A stretch of 64,000 bases of DNA from Botryotinia globosa. Lineage: Eukaryota > Ascomycota > Leotiomycetes > Helotiales > Sclerotiniaceae. Made by a program: the position numbers and the translations under genes. Positions within the stretch are counted from its first letter, which is position 1. The number at the start of each line of letters is the position of its first letter. Below, in pieces: positions 35,498 to 48,643 of this stretch. The stretch is from NCBI GenBank assembly GCA_014898425.1, contig RCSZ01000001.1, positions 1,364,001 to 1,428,000 on the forward strand. The letters are read 5' to 3'. The notes under the pieces are model-generated. The model saw only the letters and a list, made by a program, of their open reading frames with translations. It was not told the DNA's origin and did no database searches.

Positions 35498-37847
35498 ATG
35501 AATTCTTCACCCTCCTCCGTCATGTCCAGAGCTACGCCAAGTCATGGATCTCGCATGCGCGAAAATACACCCAGGAGTCGGGAGACTACATCACCCGCTG
35601 AGAAGCTCCAAGCCATTATGAAAGCCAGGGACGAAGAGCCGGTTGAACATAAAGCACAGGTTCAGGTTCGTTGGAAAGGAACTATCCTCGTAGCGTACGC
35701 TAACATTCCCACCAGGTTTCTGCGGACAATCTAAGAGACGATCTGATCTCCATGAGAAAATGCTTAACTTGCTCCATCTGCGACCAACTACTTTACGAAC
35801 CATGGATTTTACAATGTGGCCATACATACTGTTATTCCGTGAGTGCAGTCCCTGAACTTGGTTAATTGAATAGGGACTGACGTGATTATAGTGTCTGTGT
35901 CAATGGTTCATACCAAATAAGAGAAAAAAGACATGCCCAGAATGCCGCGCACCAGTCAAGCAAATACCAGCTCCAGCGTTCCTTGTAAGAAACTCCTAAA
36001 AAACGGGTTAAGCAAAATTGAGGCGTATTAATCAGCACTAGATAAAAAACATGGTCGAGATATTCATCCAAAGAGGTCAACTAATGCCAGACGACGAGAC
36101 GATAGAACAGCACAAGGCCAGGAATGCCGAAGAAACTGAGATAGTAGAGAAAGATAAAAAGAGCCCCGAAGGATTGTTCAAAGGTACATTCCCACTACGG
36201 CATGGGGAACTGTGGCTCGATGAAGTGGACGGGATTATGCGATGTCCTTCCTGTGGGTATGAACATGAAGGTGGGCCAACGTGCAATCATTGTGGTGCTG
36301 AGTTTGACGATATTTATGGCTTCAGCGATATGGACGACGGCGATCTTTCAGATTTTGACATTGGTTATGGAGAAGATGCAGAGCGGAATCGTGAAGATCT
36401 GAGGCGTGAGCTTGAGATTGAAGGCGAATTACACATGGCAACAGAAGACGGTCTAAACGTTTCCCAATTCCGCCATAATCCCTTTGCTTTCGGCGGTCCA
36501 ATTCACCAACACGTTCTCCATCATTACCACGCTCATCAGCGTGGTCATCGTGTGGATAATTTGAACGACGACTCAGAAGATCCTACAAATTCCGATACCA
36601 GCAATCAGGACAATAGTGATGACGAAGACGCCGGTTCACTGGAAGATTTTATTGCAAATGACGACGAAGATAGCGAGTCCGTTGCTCCTCCACCACGTAG
36701 AGCTAGACAGAGAGTGGTCATAATATCGGATGACGAAGATGACGAGGATGATGAGGATGATGAGGATGATTCTGATGAAGGTGGTGCGATTACGAATCGC
36801 CGGCGGCCGCGATCTGGCTGGGCCGCTTCATCAGAAACGCCTTCCAGAGCCATCTCAATCTCAGCGGAGGAGAATGGTAGTACACCCTCTAGATCTATAT
36901 TGATCTCAGATGACGACAATGGTAGCAGTGCAAATGGTTCGGAGTTTGGTGATGAGATGGTCAATCATGAGGCACGCAGGTTGAGGGCATCGGGAGGCTG
37001 GAGTCCCTTGGATGAAGGAGAAGATGACGATACAAATAGATTGGCGCACGGTGAATATGGTGATTATAATACAACTGATGAAAGAGCCTCGGACGAAAGC
37101 GATTCGGACACGATTGGTAATCCAAATTCAGATGGCGAAGAAGAAGATGATCGGCCTCGGGGTGGGCTTCGGGGAATACTAAACTATGATTATGAGGAAA
37201 TGGACCCAAATTTTGATGGTTTCTCTTCGAGCGTGGATGGGGATGCCACACCAATCGATTACGTTGGAACCAGCGACGGCGGATATAACAATCACGGGAG
37301 CGAGAACGAGCATTACGACTATGACACCGATGGAGATCTACTACCTAGCATGGATCGGGATGGTGATACTGAAATGAGTGTTTCCCCTGGTGTATCAAGG
37401 TCCAGTCGAGATGTTAGCGTGGAAAGTAATTTGGCCGAAAATCTCGGCGTTGCGAACGAAGTTGCCGGGAATGACGACGATGATGACGATTCAGACAGCT
37501 CGATTCGTCCACCCCCACGTCGACAACCGAGAAATAACGCCGGTCATCAACAGTATAATTCAAGAATAAGTATGCTATTCGCCGAGCATCAAAATACTGT
37601 TAGAAATGCCCGAAACCCTGATGACATAAATTATTGGGAAGATGAAAACGATAGAGATATTCCAGAGGGCGCTTCCTCTGGGAATCGTCGCAGGACTCAA
37701 TACCATCATCCTCTAGGTCCGCCGGGAGGCAATCATCATCGCACCATGCAACCTCTTGGTATCGATAGAATCAGAACATCTAGAGGCTCTTCGCCACCAC
37801 ACCTCGTACCAACTTATGGCAGAACTGGTCGCTCGCAGAGACAGTAG
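35498..37847 (+). CDS. RING finger protein, putative E3 ubiquitin ligase
   Basis: Four exons (35498-35665, 35716-35838, 35892-35984, 36042-37847) join in phase to 729 residues. A C3HC4 RING lies at about residues 74-117: CLTCSICDQLLYEP, QCGHTYCYSCLCQWF, KKTCPECRAPVK, giving CxxC, CxH, CxxC, CxxC spacing. A second CxxC pair follows (MRCPSCGYEHEGGPTCNHCG), likely a zinc ribbon. The C-terminal two thirds is highly acidic and disordered, with long Asp/Glu/Ser runs and SDDEDD-type repeats. The likely role is ubiquitin transfer to an unknown substrate. ATG 35498 (MNSSPSSVMSR) is preferred over the open frame further upstream because it begins a normal Ser-rich leader. Long opposite-strand ORFs here are shadows of the acidic codons. 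Confidence 0.82.
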
Positions 37848-39152
37848 TCCACATAATTGTAAATAGTACAACATAATAACGAGGCGTTGGGTAAAACTCT
37901 TCTTTCTGGGATCTCAATATTAGCGCTTGGCTGGACTGGACTGGGCGGAAATTGAATGGGAAGGGAGTTTGGGTTCAAATACCATGAACGGAATATACGA
38001 GAATATTAGTCTTAAGGTTAAAGGGGGTGGCGTTACTCGATCTGAACGTCAAGTCAGGTCAAGGGTATTTAATCGCTGATACAAGCTGTCTGCCGATGGC
38101 AATTTTTGGGTGTCTATGCATACTCAAGTACCTACACATAGATTATATCTTTAAAAGTAAATCATGATCAAAGTATTTGTAATTCACGACTAAGCATGTA
38201 CTTATCAACACATACATAATTAGCATATAATTTACAATCATTTATTACTTTTTATACACAATGTATATACAGGTACATACACCCATCCATCCGTCCATCC
38301 ATATATATACGAGAAAAATAAAAGTTTTTGTTTCTCCCTCTGCCCTCTCTCTCTACCTCTCGCCCGTCCATCATTCTCGACTCCCCTCCCCTCCACCTCG
38401 TCACCTAGATACTCTCAGCATCTTTGTTTCCTTCCCCAGTCTGCGCCCTTCTCCCCCGCCTCCCCCGTCGTTCGTTCCTCCACCTCGGTACAATTTTACC
38501 ATCTTCACTTCTCTATTTTCTTCTCTTCTCCTATCCATCCCCGACCCGCTATACACACAAACAATGGTATCAAAAACTTCCCTATACCCGAATTGCTCAA
38601 GAAAAGAATCAAAGGAAAAGAAAAGAGTAACCGAAGAATTATGAGAGGAGAAATAAAAAATGCTATGATGTATGTATGTATGTACGTATATATGTGTAAA
38701 CAGATGAATTTGTAAAGGCAAAAAGTAAGAAAGTAAAAACAAGAAACCAAACAATAATGTGTCGATAATAAAATATGAGTAAGTGAAGAGAAGAAGAAAA
38801 GAAAGAAAGAAAAACCAAACAAGGTAAACTCGGAAGAGGTAAATGAATGGGTAAAACAGATAAAGCAGATAAAACAAAACGCTTCTATGTAGTATATTGA
38901 CCCAATCCATCCATGCCATTCCATCCATCCATATCCGCTATGCTCCTCGCCATGGATGATTACCGATGTACGATGTGCGACTCGCACGGGAAATTAACTT
39001 GAAAAACAAATTGTACAAGAGAATATGTACGCTATGTACACGCGCACTGCAACGCAACACATCGCACCAAATCATGCATCAACCCCATCCACTCCCCAAA
39101 GACCCCATAAACCCCTTTATTTAACCAAAAGCATTCTCACTGCAGGTATCTT
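37848..39152. other. Intergenic DNA with simple repeats
   Basis: Between convergent 3' ends. Contains CATC repeats near 38285-38300, ATGT repeats near 38667-38690, and purine- or pyrimidine-rich tracts that create long artefactual ORFs on both strands. No gene is called. Confidence 0.55.
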
Positions 39153-41860
39153 CTATACAGCTCCATTAGTAGGTGTCTTCTCTCTATCCGACTCCTCAAT
39201 CGTATCCTCCCTTCTCAACATATCACCCGGGGTGAAAACCATTTCTTCCGTTTCACCCGGCCCAGTCACGGGGGTAAAGACGTCGACTTCTTCAATTTCT
39301 TCTTCGTCTTCTTCTTGAATTATTTCGCCACTTCTTCTACCTGCTATGCTGGTGCTTCTGCTGTGCGAACCCGTTCTTGTGTGACCATGGCCGTTTCCGC
39401 TACCCGATGCGATAGGTGAAGTAGTATTGAGTGAGGGTCCTTTGAATAAATTCTTTTTCCGCTTCGCGAATACCAGGGGTGCGCCAAATGTACTATTGCT
39501 AGCACCCCATGAGACTCCTTCATTGAAACTTGAAAGCGGGGTCTGTCGGACGACACGGATGTTAGAAGGGAATGAGCCAAGGGTAGGGGTTGCGGGTAGG
39601 ACTTTGACGGAATGGTGAGGGCTGCGAGTAGGTAGTGATATCTTTGAGCCAGATCCATTGGATGAGGTTGATGAAGCTTTCGAATGAGTATGTTGATGCA
39701 TTATGCTGCGAACGGAAGAAACAGAAGACGATGTGGATTTTCGTCCCCTCAAGCCACTACTTGGCCGACGTTGGAAAGTCGAGCGAGGGGTTACGGGCGA
39801 TGGGGATAATGAATGTCGCTTGGTACTCGAAGTTCCTTGAATTCGTGAGATAGGAGGGCCACCTAGTTGTGGCATCGGAGCACGTGTCATCGTAGGGGAC
39901 TTTGAAGTAACTGGTCGTGGACTAGGGTCCTTCGGACTACTCGAGCCGTCAGCAGCCTTTTCGCGGAGATCTGGTGTTGAGCGACTAGCTTTTGTCTTCT
40001 TCCCAGGCGACCTGGCACGTCTAGCAGAGTCTAGAAGCCAATGTTTCCAATGTGCTAATTGGTTTATGATAGCATGCTGATGCTTACGACGCTGTTGGGG
40101 AGGTTTGACAATGCCATTAGTACTAGGGTGTAAGAAATCATGATTAGAAGTAACTAGCTGCAGTGTGCTCCCTCGTGAACGGGCACTCCGCAAAGTACCT
40201 TCTTTTGGAGGAGGGATAGGGCGTCGATGTCGTGATGAGCTTGCCGAGCGAGTTGAATCTTTTTCAAGTGGCGGAGGAGGGGTGTGAACTTCAGGCGAGG
40301 AGAACTGTCCATGTTCGGGCAGTCCAGGTAAATCAGTCAGTATAAGGTCCGGGTAATGGGCGCTTCGCCTCTCCTTTCTTCCTCTACTCCTAGGTGGGTC
40401 GCTGATCTTCAAAGGCTGCCCTTCCTCATCGACTCCAGTTAAGATTGGCGTCAATTTTTCCAAACGGCTACTCGCGGCACTTAATCTCCGTGAGGATCGG
40501 GTCTCCGCCTCTCGTTCCTTGCGTTTTCGTTCTTTCCGAGCCTGCTTCCTTTCTTCCTTTTCGAGTAAAAGAGCCCACCAACCGGCCAAAGCATCACATC
40601 GTTGAGCCAGTACATTTTCAATGACCTGGTCAATATCTACACCAGCACTTCGCATCCGCTCCAACGTCTCCTTTTCTAACGCAGTGGTAAAAGGTGCTGC
40701 TCGCTGTAATTTTAAAATGGCTTGCTGTTGTGGCGCATGCTCGGCAAGAAATGGATGTGTAAGAATGTCAGACAAAGCAGGTCGTATTAAGGGTCTCTTT
40801 GACAATAGAATGCTCAGTAAAGTTCGCGCGTCAGTTGTGAGGTGATCTGGCCATTTTGGTTCCGCAGTCAAGATTCGGGTCCTTGTGATGTTATCGTCAT
40901 CATCGTCGAATGGTAGCTCGCCGCATAGTAAAGCGTACAAAATCACGCCTAGACTCCAAACATCAACCTTTTCTCCGGCATACTTTTCTCCTTTCAGCAT
41001 TTCTGGAGCACTGTAACATATTGTACCACAGAAAGTCTGCAAATAACTCGCCTTTCCTTCATACTCGCGAGTAAACCCAAAATCTACAAGTTTAACATTC
41101 TCGTGTTTATCTAGAAGGATATTTTCCAGTTTTAAATCTCTGTGAACGCAGGACGAATTGTGAACGTATGAAACGGCGCCAACCAATTGAGTGAATATCT
41201 TTTGTACCTTTTCCACAGGTAGGGGACCATGCGCAAGAAGATAATTGTATAATTCGTCGCCTGCACCATCATTATTAGCCCAAATTCCCTCTGCCTATGC
41301 ATCCAACTTACCAGGACAATACTCCAGCACAAGCCATACTAGGTTTTCCGTGACAATTACTTCGTAAAGACGAGCAATGTGAGGATGTAAGAATTGTCTG
41401 TGATGATGTATTTCTCGAGCCAGATTCGAATCATCCTTGTTGGCCGACTTGAGGACAACCTATAGGAATCCGACGAATTAGCTGATATTCTGCGAATCTG
41501 AATTCCATCCTTTTGAACGTACCTTAGAGCTGTGTAAGAGTTTGTGCGAAGCCAAGTAAACCTTCCCAAAAGACCCCTTCCCAATTAACCTCCCCAAAGT
41601 ATAATTGCCTACTGAGCGGAGTTCTTTCGACGAGAACTCTCTGCACAAGGTTCATTGTTAGTATTGTTCCATTCGGTTTGCTCCGGCAAATACGTACTCC
41701 AATAACTCATGATATGAATTGGCAAGCTGTGACTCAAATGTATTAGCCCCTCCTATTCATTTCCCAGAAACTCGTTCTCCTTGCGCCAACTCAGCACCCC
41801 ATCAATGCCTACCTTAGCTTTCCGGCCCTGCGATTCAGCCTTAAGCCTTGCTGCCTGCAT
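39153..41860 (-). CDS. CAMK/CAMKL-type serine/threonine protein kinase
   Basis: Minus-strand gene with a large last exon (41216-39153 and a little upstream) and several small 5' exons, about 840 residues in all. The kinase domain is complete: glycine loop LIGKGSFGKVYLASH, Lys in SSKVVLKSANKDD, catalytic HRDLKLEN, DFG in VDFGFTREY, and APE in YSAPEML. Subdomain IX reads DVWSLGVILYALLCGELPFDD, typical of AMPK/Kin-type CAMKL kinases. The C-terminal half is long, basic, Ser/Pro-rich and disordered. The ATG at 41860 (MQAARLKAESQGRKAK) is the first I can support, but the same frame continues upstream with sense (QQTEWRKVTG) to an acceptor-like site near 41930, so a further 5' exon is possible. Small introns split the glycine-loop and VAIK regions. 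Targets are unknown. Confidence 0.85.
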
Positions 41861-43468
41861 ACCAGTCACCTTTCGCCACTCCGTCTGCTGTGTATACAAG
41901 AGGCCCTGAGCCGGGACATCCAAACTCTACCAGTCACGTCGGCGCGTCGTATTGGCGAATCGAACTTGGTCCTATTTGTTGATGAATGAACGTCTGGAAG
42001 ATGCCTGGAGATTGATGAGCCTTGGGTAGAAAAGCAGCCCTATTGAGAAACTTTGGTCACTGGCTACTGCGTAATAAGTCGATATTGGTGCACGATAGAT
42101 AAGGTATGGCAAAGAATCATGATTTAGAGACAAAATATATGACAAGGAGGTGCTTCAACAGGGGCATGTTTTTTCTATGGTCCGGGCAGCGGGCTTTTCG
42201 GAAGCGGTAGGTCGTAATATGTTAAGGTTACTACTTACTTATTACCTTTCCAAAATGGACCAACTTGAGACCTCCTTTTTCATATATATAAATTGGGGAT
42301 TTTTGATGAAGAAATGTGCCTCTTCTTTATGCAGCAGGAGATGAATCAAATGTTGAAAAGGGCGTGTTATAATCTGATACTTTTCTCAAGTTATCTTGCC
42401 ATATCGTCGTCTATCGAAGGGAGTACAGTAAGTACCACGTAGGTACCGGTACACATACAGTATCGTTCTTTCATCGTTTCATCTCTTCCGAGGCTCTCTT
42501 CCCATGATAGAGATACTTGGTATTCTCCATTGATATTGTATGAGGGATTGACATCAATTCATGGCCATTGAATATCCAAGTCTCCTCCACCTGGTGCTCC
42601 AACTATAAGATACATGATTGAATACTCGACGAAACTATGATGTTTTGATGTAATACTTACTGTTGAATCCTTGCACGGGATCCTGCATAGAATAATGATC
42701 CATAAGGACAAATACGATGCACAAAAACATGGCAGAGCGTGTGCACTTTTTACCGCGAAGTCTTGAATTCCTATCTATACCTACCTATTTAACCTTCTTC
42801 GGCTGAGAATGATGAACGAGTACCTAGGTAGGTATGTTGCGTTGCTTCGAGAATGAATCTCCATGAATCTTCCAAACCTACCTAGTGTCTTTGGACTAAC
42901 ACTCGAGTGACCCATCCCATCCCTATGGTTCAATGTAACGGTATGAGGTAGAAAATCGATATATGAGTGGTACAAGTAACTGCATAGGCTGTGTGTACCT
43001 ACTACCCAGGAGAGACTAAAGTTTCCAAGAACATAACATGATATCGGGCGTTTCTCTCGTTTCTATTTACCTTTGGACAATTTCAATATTCGTGTTGGCG
43101 TAGGAAGATATTTGAATTTTTCAATGATAAGTGGCTATTTTTCTCTATATATGGTAAACTCGCCTGATCTACGAACATGTAGGGTAGCTGAGAGAATCAA
43201 CATCAACTTCTTTTAGTCTACATCTCACATCTTCTTCACATGGTTCCTTACATGAGGCTATTATAAGCATAGGGGTTCCAATTAAGTTCTGAAATTTCTT
43301 GGATACTAGAGATCCTCTCTCGATCTACATGACCTCAAATAGGAATATATAATGCATTCGTGAATGCCAGAATGAGACTTTTCCCTGTATATTCCCTTCC
43401 CCGAACACCACCGCAACGCCTAGTAAATGAAATTCCTTGTCGTAAGTCTAGCCAATGCTTTCTAGCTT
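41861..43468. other. Intergenic DNA
   Basis: The kinase promoter lies here. TACCTAGGTA occurs at 42821-42830, with related half-sites nearby (42779, 42880). No gene is called. Confidence 0.5.
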
Positions 43469-44365
43469 TTAAAATCTCTCCTTCATTCTGCTAGCAACAG
43501 TTCTTAAATTGCCATAAACCTTTCCAGGTGGGCTACCCAAAATCAAACTAACAATGGCCTCTCTCGCAATGTGGATATTCTTGAAGCCTCCCAGAATGTG
43601 GATTTTGCTATCTGCAAGAACCACTCTTGTGCGACTCGCATTCTCGATTGCAAATTTGGTCTTTCCATCCTTGCCTGCGATACGGCCAATGGCTCTTCCC
43701 AAATGCTCACCTTGCAGTGTCTTTACATCCTTGATCTCAAAAGTCTGAATGTAAAGGTCGTCGAGTCGTAATAATGCGATGGCATCATCAACATCGAATC
43801 CTAACGAAAAGGCCTTGACGAAATCTTCACCCTTTTGTAAAGATCCAGTATCGGTAGTATGTTTGGAAGTACGGAGCTCAACGGCTTTATTTTTGATGTT
43901 CATGCGGACTTGGAGCTTAAGATGCTCGACGAGAGGAGGGTAGATCTTAGGCCAGGCGGCTTTGAGAGGTGTCATTCGGTGTGGAGGAATTGGAACTTTT
44001 CGAGTTTCGACTCGGGTTGCTGGATCCTGTTGTTTTTGTTAGAATCGCATGCGCTTTTTGGCAGTTGCATAGATTGAGAGCCGTACAATATTCTTGGCTG
44101 GTGCAAATCGAGGTCGTCCTTCTTCATCAATGTGCATCTCGCTATTGTCGGTGGCTGGAGGGAGAATAGTATCTAAATCTGCAGAAGTAACTTCTGGTGC
44201 ATCTAATAGAAACTCATCATCTTGATCTGGAACGACATTAGCTACTATTCCCATAATGCGCATAGTGACAGCGTCATAAGATTAATTACTTTGATCGGGT
44301 GCTGGCACATTGGTAGCTTCAGCAAGCTCTTCCGGTCTCCTCAACAAAGCTGTTGGGGCAGGCAT
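43469..44365 (-). CDS. PNO1: PNO1/Dim2, KH-domain 40S ribosome assembly factor
   Basis: Three exons (44365-44290, 44226-44087, 44026-43469) join in phase to 257 residues. The N-terminus MPAPTALLRRPEELAEATN is followed by an acidic loop. From about residue 80 the protein reads RKVPIPPHRMTPLKAAWPKI, EHLKLQVRMNIKNKAVELRT, QKGEDFVKAFSLGFDVDDAI, LLRLDDLYIQTFEIKDVK. The KH domain follows, with GRIAGKDGKTKFAIENA (GxxG loop), ADSKIHILGGFKNIHIAREA and the end SPPGKVYGNLRTVASRMKERF, all diagnostic. Pno1 binds the 3' end of pre-18S rRNA with Nob1 in the nucleolus and cytoplasm. Length is normal. The promoter is shared with MDM31. Confidence 0.95.
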
Positions 44366-44720
44366 TTTGTCTTGTCGGATTGCGTATGATGGAGTTGAAC
44401 AATATCTTCGTGAAAATATTCGTTATGTAGTTGAAATATAAGTTTCTTTTTTTGGATGTCGATTTTAATGTTCGTAGTCGGTCGATCAAATTGGAAAAAA
44501 TATTTAGTGGGGGCAGGGATGCGATAGAGAATTCACTGATAAGATCACTAGCGTCTTAATTAGTGCCAAAAATTCCAAAAGGCGCATCCGGAAAAGCCCA
44601 TCGTCATTCATTCTTTCGTGTGCCTTCATTTTTCAATTTCTGTTCCAAGATACGAGTGTTGAGGAAGGATTTTACGACTTCAACAGTCTTGTTTCAATCT
44701 TTCAGGATGAGCTGGAGGTT
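44366..44720. promoter_or_regulatory. Divergent promoter region (PNO1 / MDM31)
   Basis: 355 bp between divergent ATGs. No TATA box is obvious, as expected for housekeeping genes. Confidence 0.5.
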
Positions 44721-46939
44721 ATGTCGACAAACATAAAACCTAGGTTATGGTCCCAGTTATGGGATCAAGCAAGTTCACTCGCTGCAACAAAGACATGCAA
44801 AGGATCTATACGACCTTTCATATCTAATTCGATTCTGCTAAATACTACTCGTCGCGCATTTTCGCAATCCAAGATCAGGTCCTTCTACAGCTCTCAAGGT
44901 TCCCCCAAGACTCAAGCTCGGAGGAATTTTGCCTATGGTGGGGTCTTCTTCCTTGATTTGAGCTCAGGTACCTGCGCAACACCCTCGATAGCATCATGTA
45001 CAACCACAGTGGAGAAGACTTTATATTCAGCATCATCATTGCCGAGGCGACCTTTGAGAACGTTTCTTCAACAAGAATGGCGACGTGAGATCCATTTAAG
45101 TAGTCGGCGAAGGGCAAGAGGTTATGCGAGAAGAAATAAAAGCTCTGCATCAAATTTACAAAATGCTCGGAAGACACCCCAAGAGACCCACAACCCCTCA
45201 CAGATTACCCCGCCAGTAAAGGAATCGGTCACGGATGCTACTATCCCACACTCTACCTCGAGCAAGTACCATCTTCCTCACATGCCAAAGATGCCCCATC
45301 GGCCGACGAGAGAGGAACTCCTCGCCGCAGCAACGGGATTTTGGTCTCGATTGAAGGTCCGGTTCAAGTGGTTTACGATTAGAGGCGGGCGACCATGGAA
45401 TGTTGATGATTGGAGTGCTTTTGTCTCATGGTTTGTCTTAGGAAACATTGCCTGGATCTTTATCGGAACCACAACTTTCTTTTCTCTTGTTATCCTATCT
45501 ATCAACACTGTTGTCGCTCAAGGTAAGAGCCATAAAAACATAAGGGTTCTACAATGACTGACTCTAGCTTAGAAACATTAGCAAGATGGGTGGGTGATTA
45601 CCTTACACATTCGGCAGGTATCAAGGTCGTTTTCGAATCTGCCATCGTGCCGCGATGGAAAGATGGGGTAATTACGTTCCGGAATGTGTTTGTCTCAAGG
45701 AGACCAGGACAAGGGAAGACCAAGTTTAGCAAGGGTTCATCTTTGAGTGCTGCGGCTGCGGCTGCCTCTCAACGGCAAGTGGATACAGAGGGTAAAAAGG
45801 AGGAAGAGGAGGATACAAACTACACCCAGTTTGACGTCACTCTCGATACAGTCAATGTCACTTTATCATTTGTCAAATGGTGGAATGGCAAAGGACTTCT
45901 TCGGGACGTAGAAATCAAGGGTGTCCGAGGGGTAATAGATAGAACTTCAGTTCATTGGGGTGATGAATACATCGACCCTAAATCGTTCCGACATGAGCAT
46001 AACCCCGGCGATTTCGAGATAGATTCATTCAAATTGGAGGATCTCTTGGTAACCGTGCATCAACCCAATGGCTTCCGACCCTTCTCTGTCAGCATCTTCT
46101 CATGCGATTTGCCCCAGTTACGAAAACAATGGCTGTTTTATGATTTCCTTTCGGCGAGCAACATGTCTGGTGCCTTTGACGGATCTCTCTTCACAATTCA
46201 TCCTCGACAGATCCACGGGTTTGCTGGCTCGCACGCTCTTGACTCTTCTGGAAATTACGGGTCGAGCCTTTGGAAAAAGCAAAGTCGTCTCCGTATAGAT
46301 GGTCTCAAAATTGACCATTTAAATCGAGGAGTGGAAGGGCCGTTTGGCTGGATTCATGAAGGAAATGTTGACATTGTTTCTGATGTCATGCTTCCAACTG
46401 AAGCTGACGACAGCATCGCTAAGGTGATGTCTGACTTTTACGACCGCATGGAAGAAGCTGTAACATCCAATCGTTATTTCCACATCCTCGAAAACAACCC
46501 ACGAAAAGAAGAACCAGACACACCCGCTGAGCCCGATGCTTCGGCGGAGAAACTCTCTCACGATGACAATAAACGCTACATTGTCATGGATCTTCGCATT
46601 CATCTTAATGACGTGAAGGCAGCTGTGCCACTCTTCACTCGTGACTTGTCTTACGTTAATCAGGCCCTGATTCGGCCCATCGTCGCCTATATCAACACGA
46701 AGAAAACTTTTATACCCATAAATTGTCGGATCGTGAAACGAGCTAGTGATTTCGATGGTAGCTGGACCATTTTCGATAGTGGATTAATGGATGATATGTC
46801 TGCAGAGACTTATGAAGCATTTGCGAAAGATGTGGTAGACAGCCAGGCCCGCCTGCGTCGGTTGAAAAAGGTGGGATTTTGGTCAATTTCCATGGCGATT
46901 CAGGCAATATTTATGGGCATGGCTGGAAATGTTGCTTGA
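44721..46939 (+). CDS. MDM31: Mitochondrial inner-membrane protein MDM31/MDM32
   Basis: Two exons (44721-45522 and 45573-46939) join in phase to 722 residues. The N-terminal 100 or so residues are Ser/Arg-rich and poor in acids, like a mitochondrial presequence. A first membrane segment reads VSWFVLGNIAWIFIG then TTTFFSLVILSINTVVAQ, and a last one lies near the C-terminus (FWSISMAIQAIFMGMAGNVA). Between them the family blocks are clear: ETLARWVGDYLTHSAGIKVV, FESAIVPRWKDGVITFRNVF, and DLPQLRKQWLFYDFLSASNM followed by GAFDGSLFTIHPRQ. Mdm31 and Mdm32 act in mitochondrial shape, nucleoid inheritance and phospholipid balance in yeast. Assignment to MDM31 rather than MDM32 is by overall impression. 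Filamentous fungi often keep one such gene. Confidence 0.88.
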
Positions 46940-48643
46940 ATTGTCAACTGATTGAACTTACGAATGGGCTTGTTTGAGGCCTGCATGCAAGGCCATGAGA
47001 CTCTTCTCTTACTACAAGGTATAATGTCATTTTTGTATAAAATGGTGTGGCAATGGATGGGCAGTGCATAGCTTTGTTTTGCTTTTATGGTTGAATTGGT
47101 ATGGCGTTTAGATATCCCCCTCAAAAAACGGATTAGCGGGTGGGAGAATAGGAGTTTTGGATTTGATGCGTGCTCGTACACGTCTACACGCGCATCTCTA
47201 TAGAATAATGAGATGCATACAAATGAAATCAGATATATTTCCTGAAGTCAGTCATTACTCCCACCTTCATTCACGTGATGATAGCTTTGAAAGGCCGGCT
47301 CGTTCATCTCATACGCATCGTACATGAGCCTGCCTACCATTCACACCTAGATAGTAAACCATCTCGAAGTGGTAGAAAGTATGAAGCCTAGAACTAGGCA
47401 GTAAATGTTGATAGTTTAGATGCACGCCCCTTTAGTCACTTCGCGCGTGAACTTCGTAGCTTTGCGTTTCATTATGTACTGTTGCCTTTGTAGTATCATG
47501 GTTACATTTGATTCTCCTGCTTGGACAATGATACCAGTAGCAACTGGTCTGGGAGGTTCAAAAGTCAGCAAGCAGTTGACCTGGCCTATTCGTACCGGAA
47601 GCCGAATCTGATTATTTCAATCCTTAATAGAACATTCTAATTGATTGGATATAAATCAACTGCAGATGATACAGATGTGGAGGAAATGATCGAATGATTG
47701 GGTGTATTATCAAGTGGTCGAATCCCGGCGTTGCTTCCACCAGTGAGTGTACGGACTGACGGGACACTGCAAAAGTAAACTTTTGAATATCTTTTGATAT
47801 GTCAAATCAATTATTTTAGGAATTGTTATAATTCTTGATTAGAGATGGAACAACCAAAATGTGGATTCTGATATCAAACAATTGAAGAATAGATTTATGA
47901 AAGATATTGAAAATTGGGAAGTGTTCCGTCAATCCATGCACACACTGGTGTTCCTCTCCTACGAGCTCCTGTGTGTAAGCGAAGAGGAGGGTTAGCGGGC
48001 ACGGAATAATACTTAGACGACGATGATACAAAGTCTTTTGCAAATTGGTGATTGATAAGCACTGAGTTCAAAGAGATATGTTCCTAAGATTTTCAGTTCA
48101 GGTGTGAATCGTGATTGATGCAATATCTCATGCCAAGTATCCAATAATATCCGTCTTGAATATGACGCGATTTAGACCCCCATCACAGCATAAATCACAC
48201 AAAACACATAGCAGGGTTTACATTCAAAACAGTCAGTAATTTTCCCCCGCGTTCTTATCTAGTGACCCACTCTCTGTATCATATCATTTTAGCATCACGG
48301 TGCATTTCGATTCACGCATGTAGACATCCGATATGCTTACATTGCAACCCAGTCTAGATTTGAAATCACACAACCGACGTACGATTGCTATATTTCGTCA
48401 TGCATCATCTGTATCTCGCCATACTTTCCGTTCTTCCCGACAGTAAAGAACTGTATTATCAGTATATAAAGTCAAAATGGAAAGGGCCTTCGCATATCCA
48501 AAAGAAGAATACATAGACTGAAGAAACCCCTTCTGTAAAAGCATCATGATTTCTAGCTCTCTTTGTTTGAGAACCTCGACCTTAATTCTTCATCATGTTC
48601 ATCCAGATCCAAAAAACAACCCAAAATCTTCAAACGATATATC
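46940..48643. other. Intergenic DNA
   Basis: Holds a dispersed repeat copy (47863-47955) and a TATA-like box at 48462-48469, about 175 bp before the TauD start. No gene is called. Confidence 0.55.
47863..47955. repeat. Dispersed repeat, copy 2
   Basis: Related to 15190-15298 in the same orientation, with scattered substitutions and small gaps. It lies in intergenic DNA here. The element class is unknown. Confidence 0.55.

Noticed and set aside
36605..37254. Minus-strand Ser-rich and His-rich ORFs
   Set aside because: They are antisense translations of the Asp/Glu-rich part of the RING protein.
38261..38987. Several long ORFs on both strands
   Set aside because: They arise from pyrimidine/purine-rich and microsatellite DNA and have no domain.
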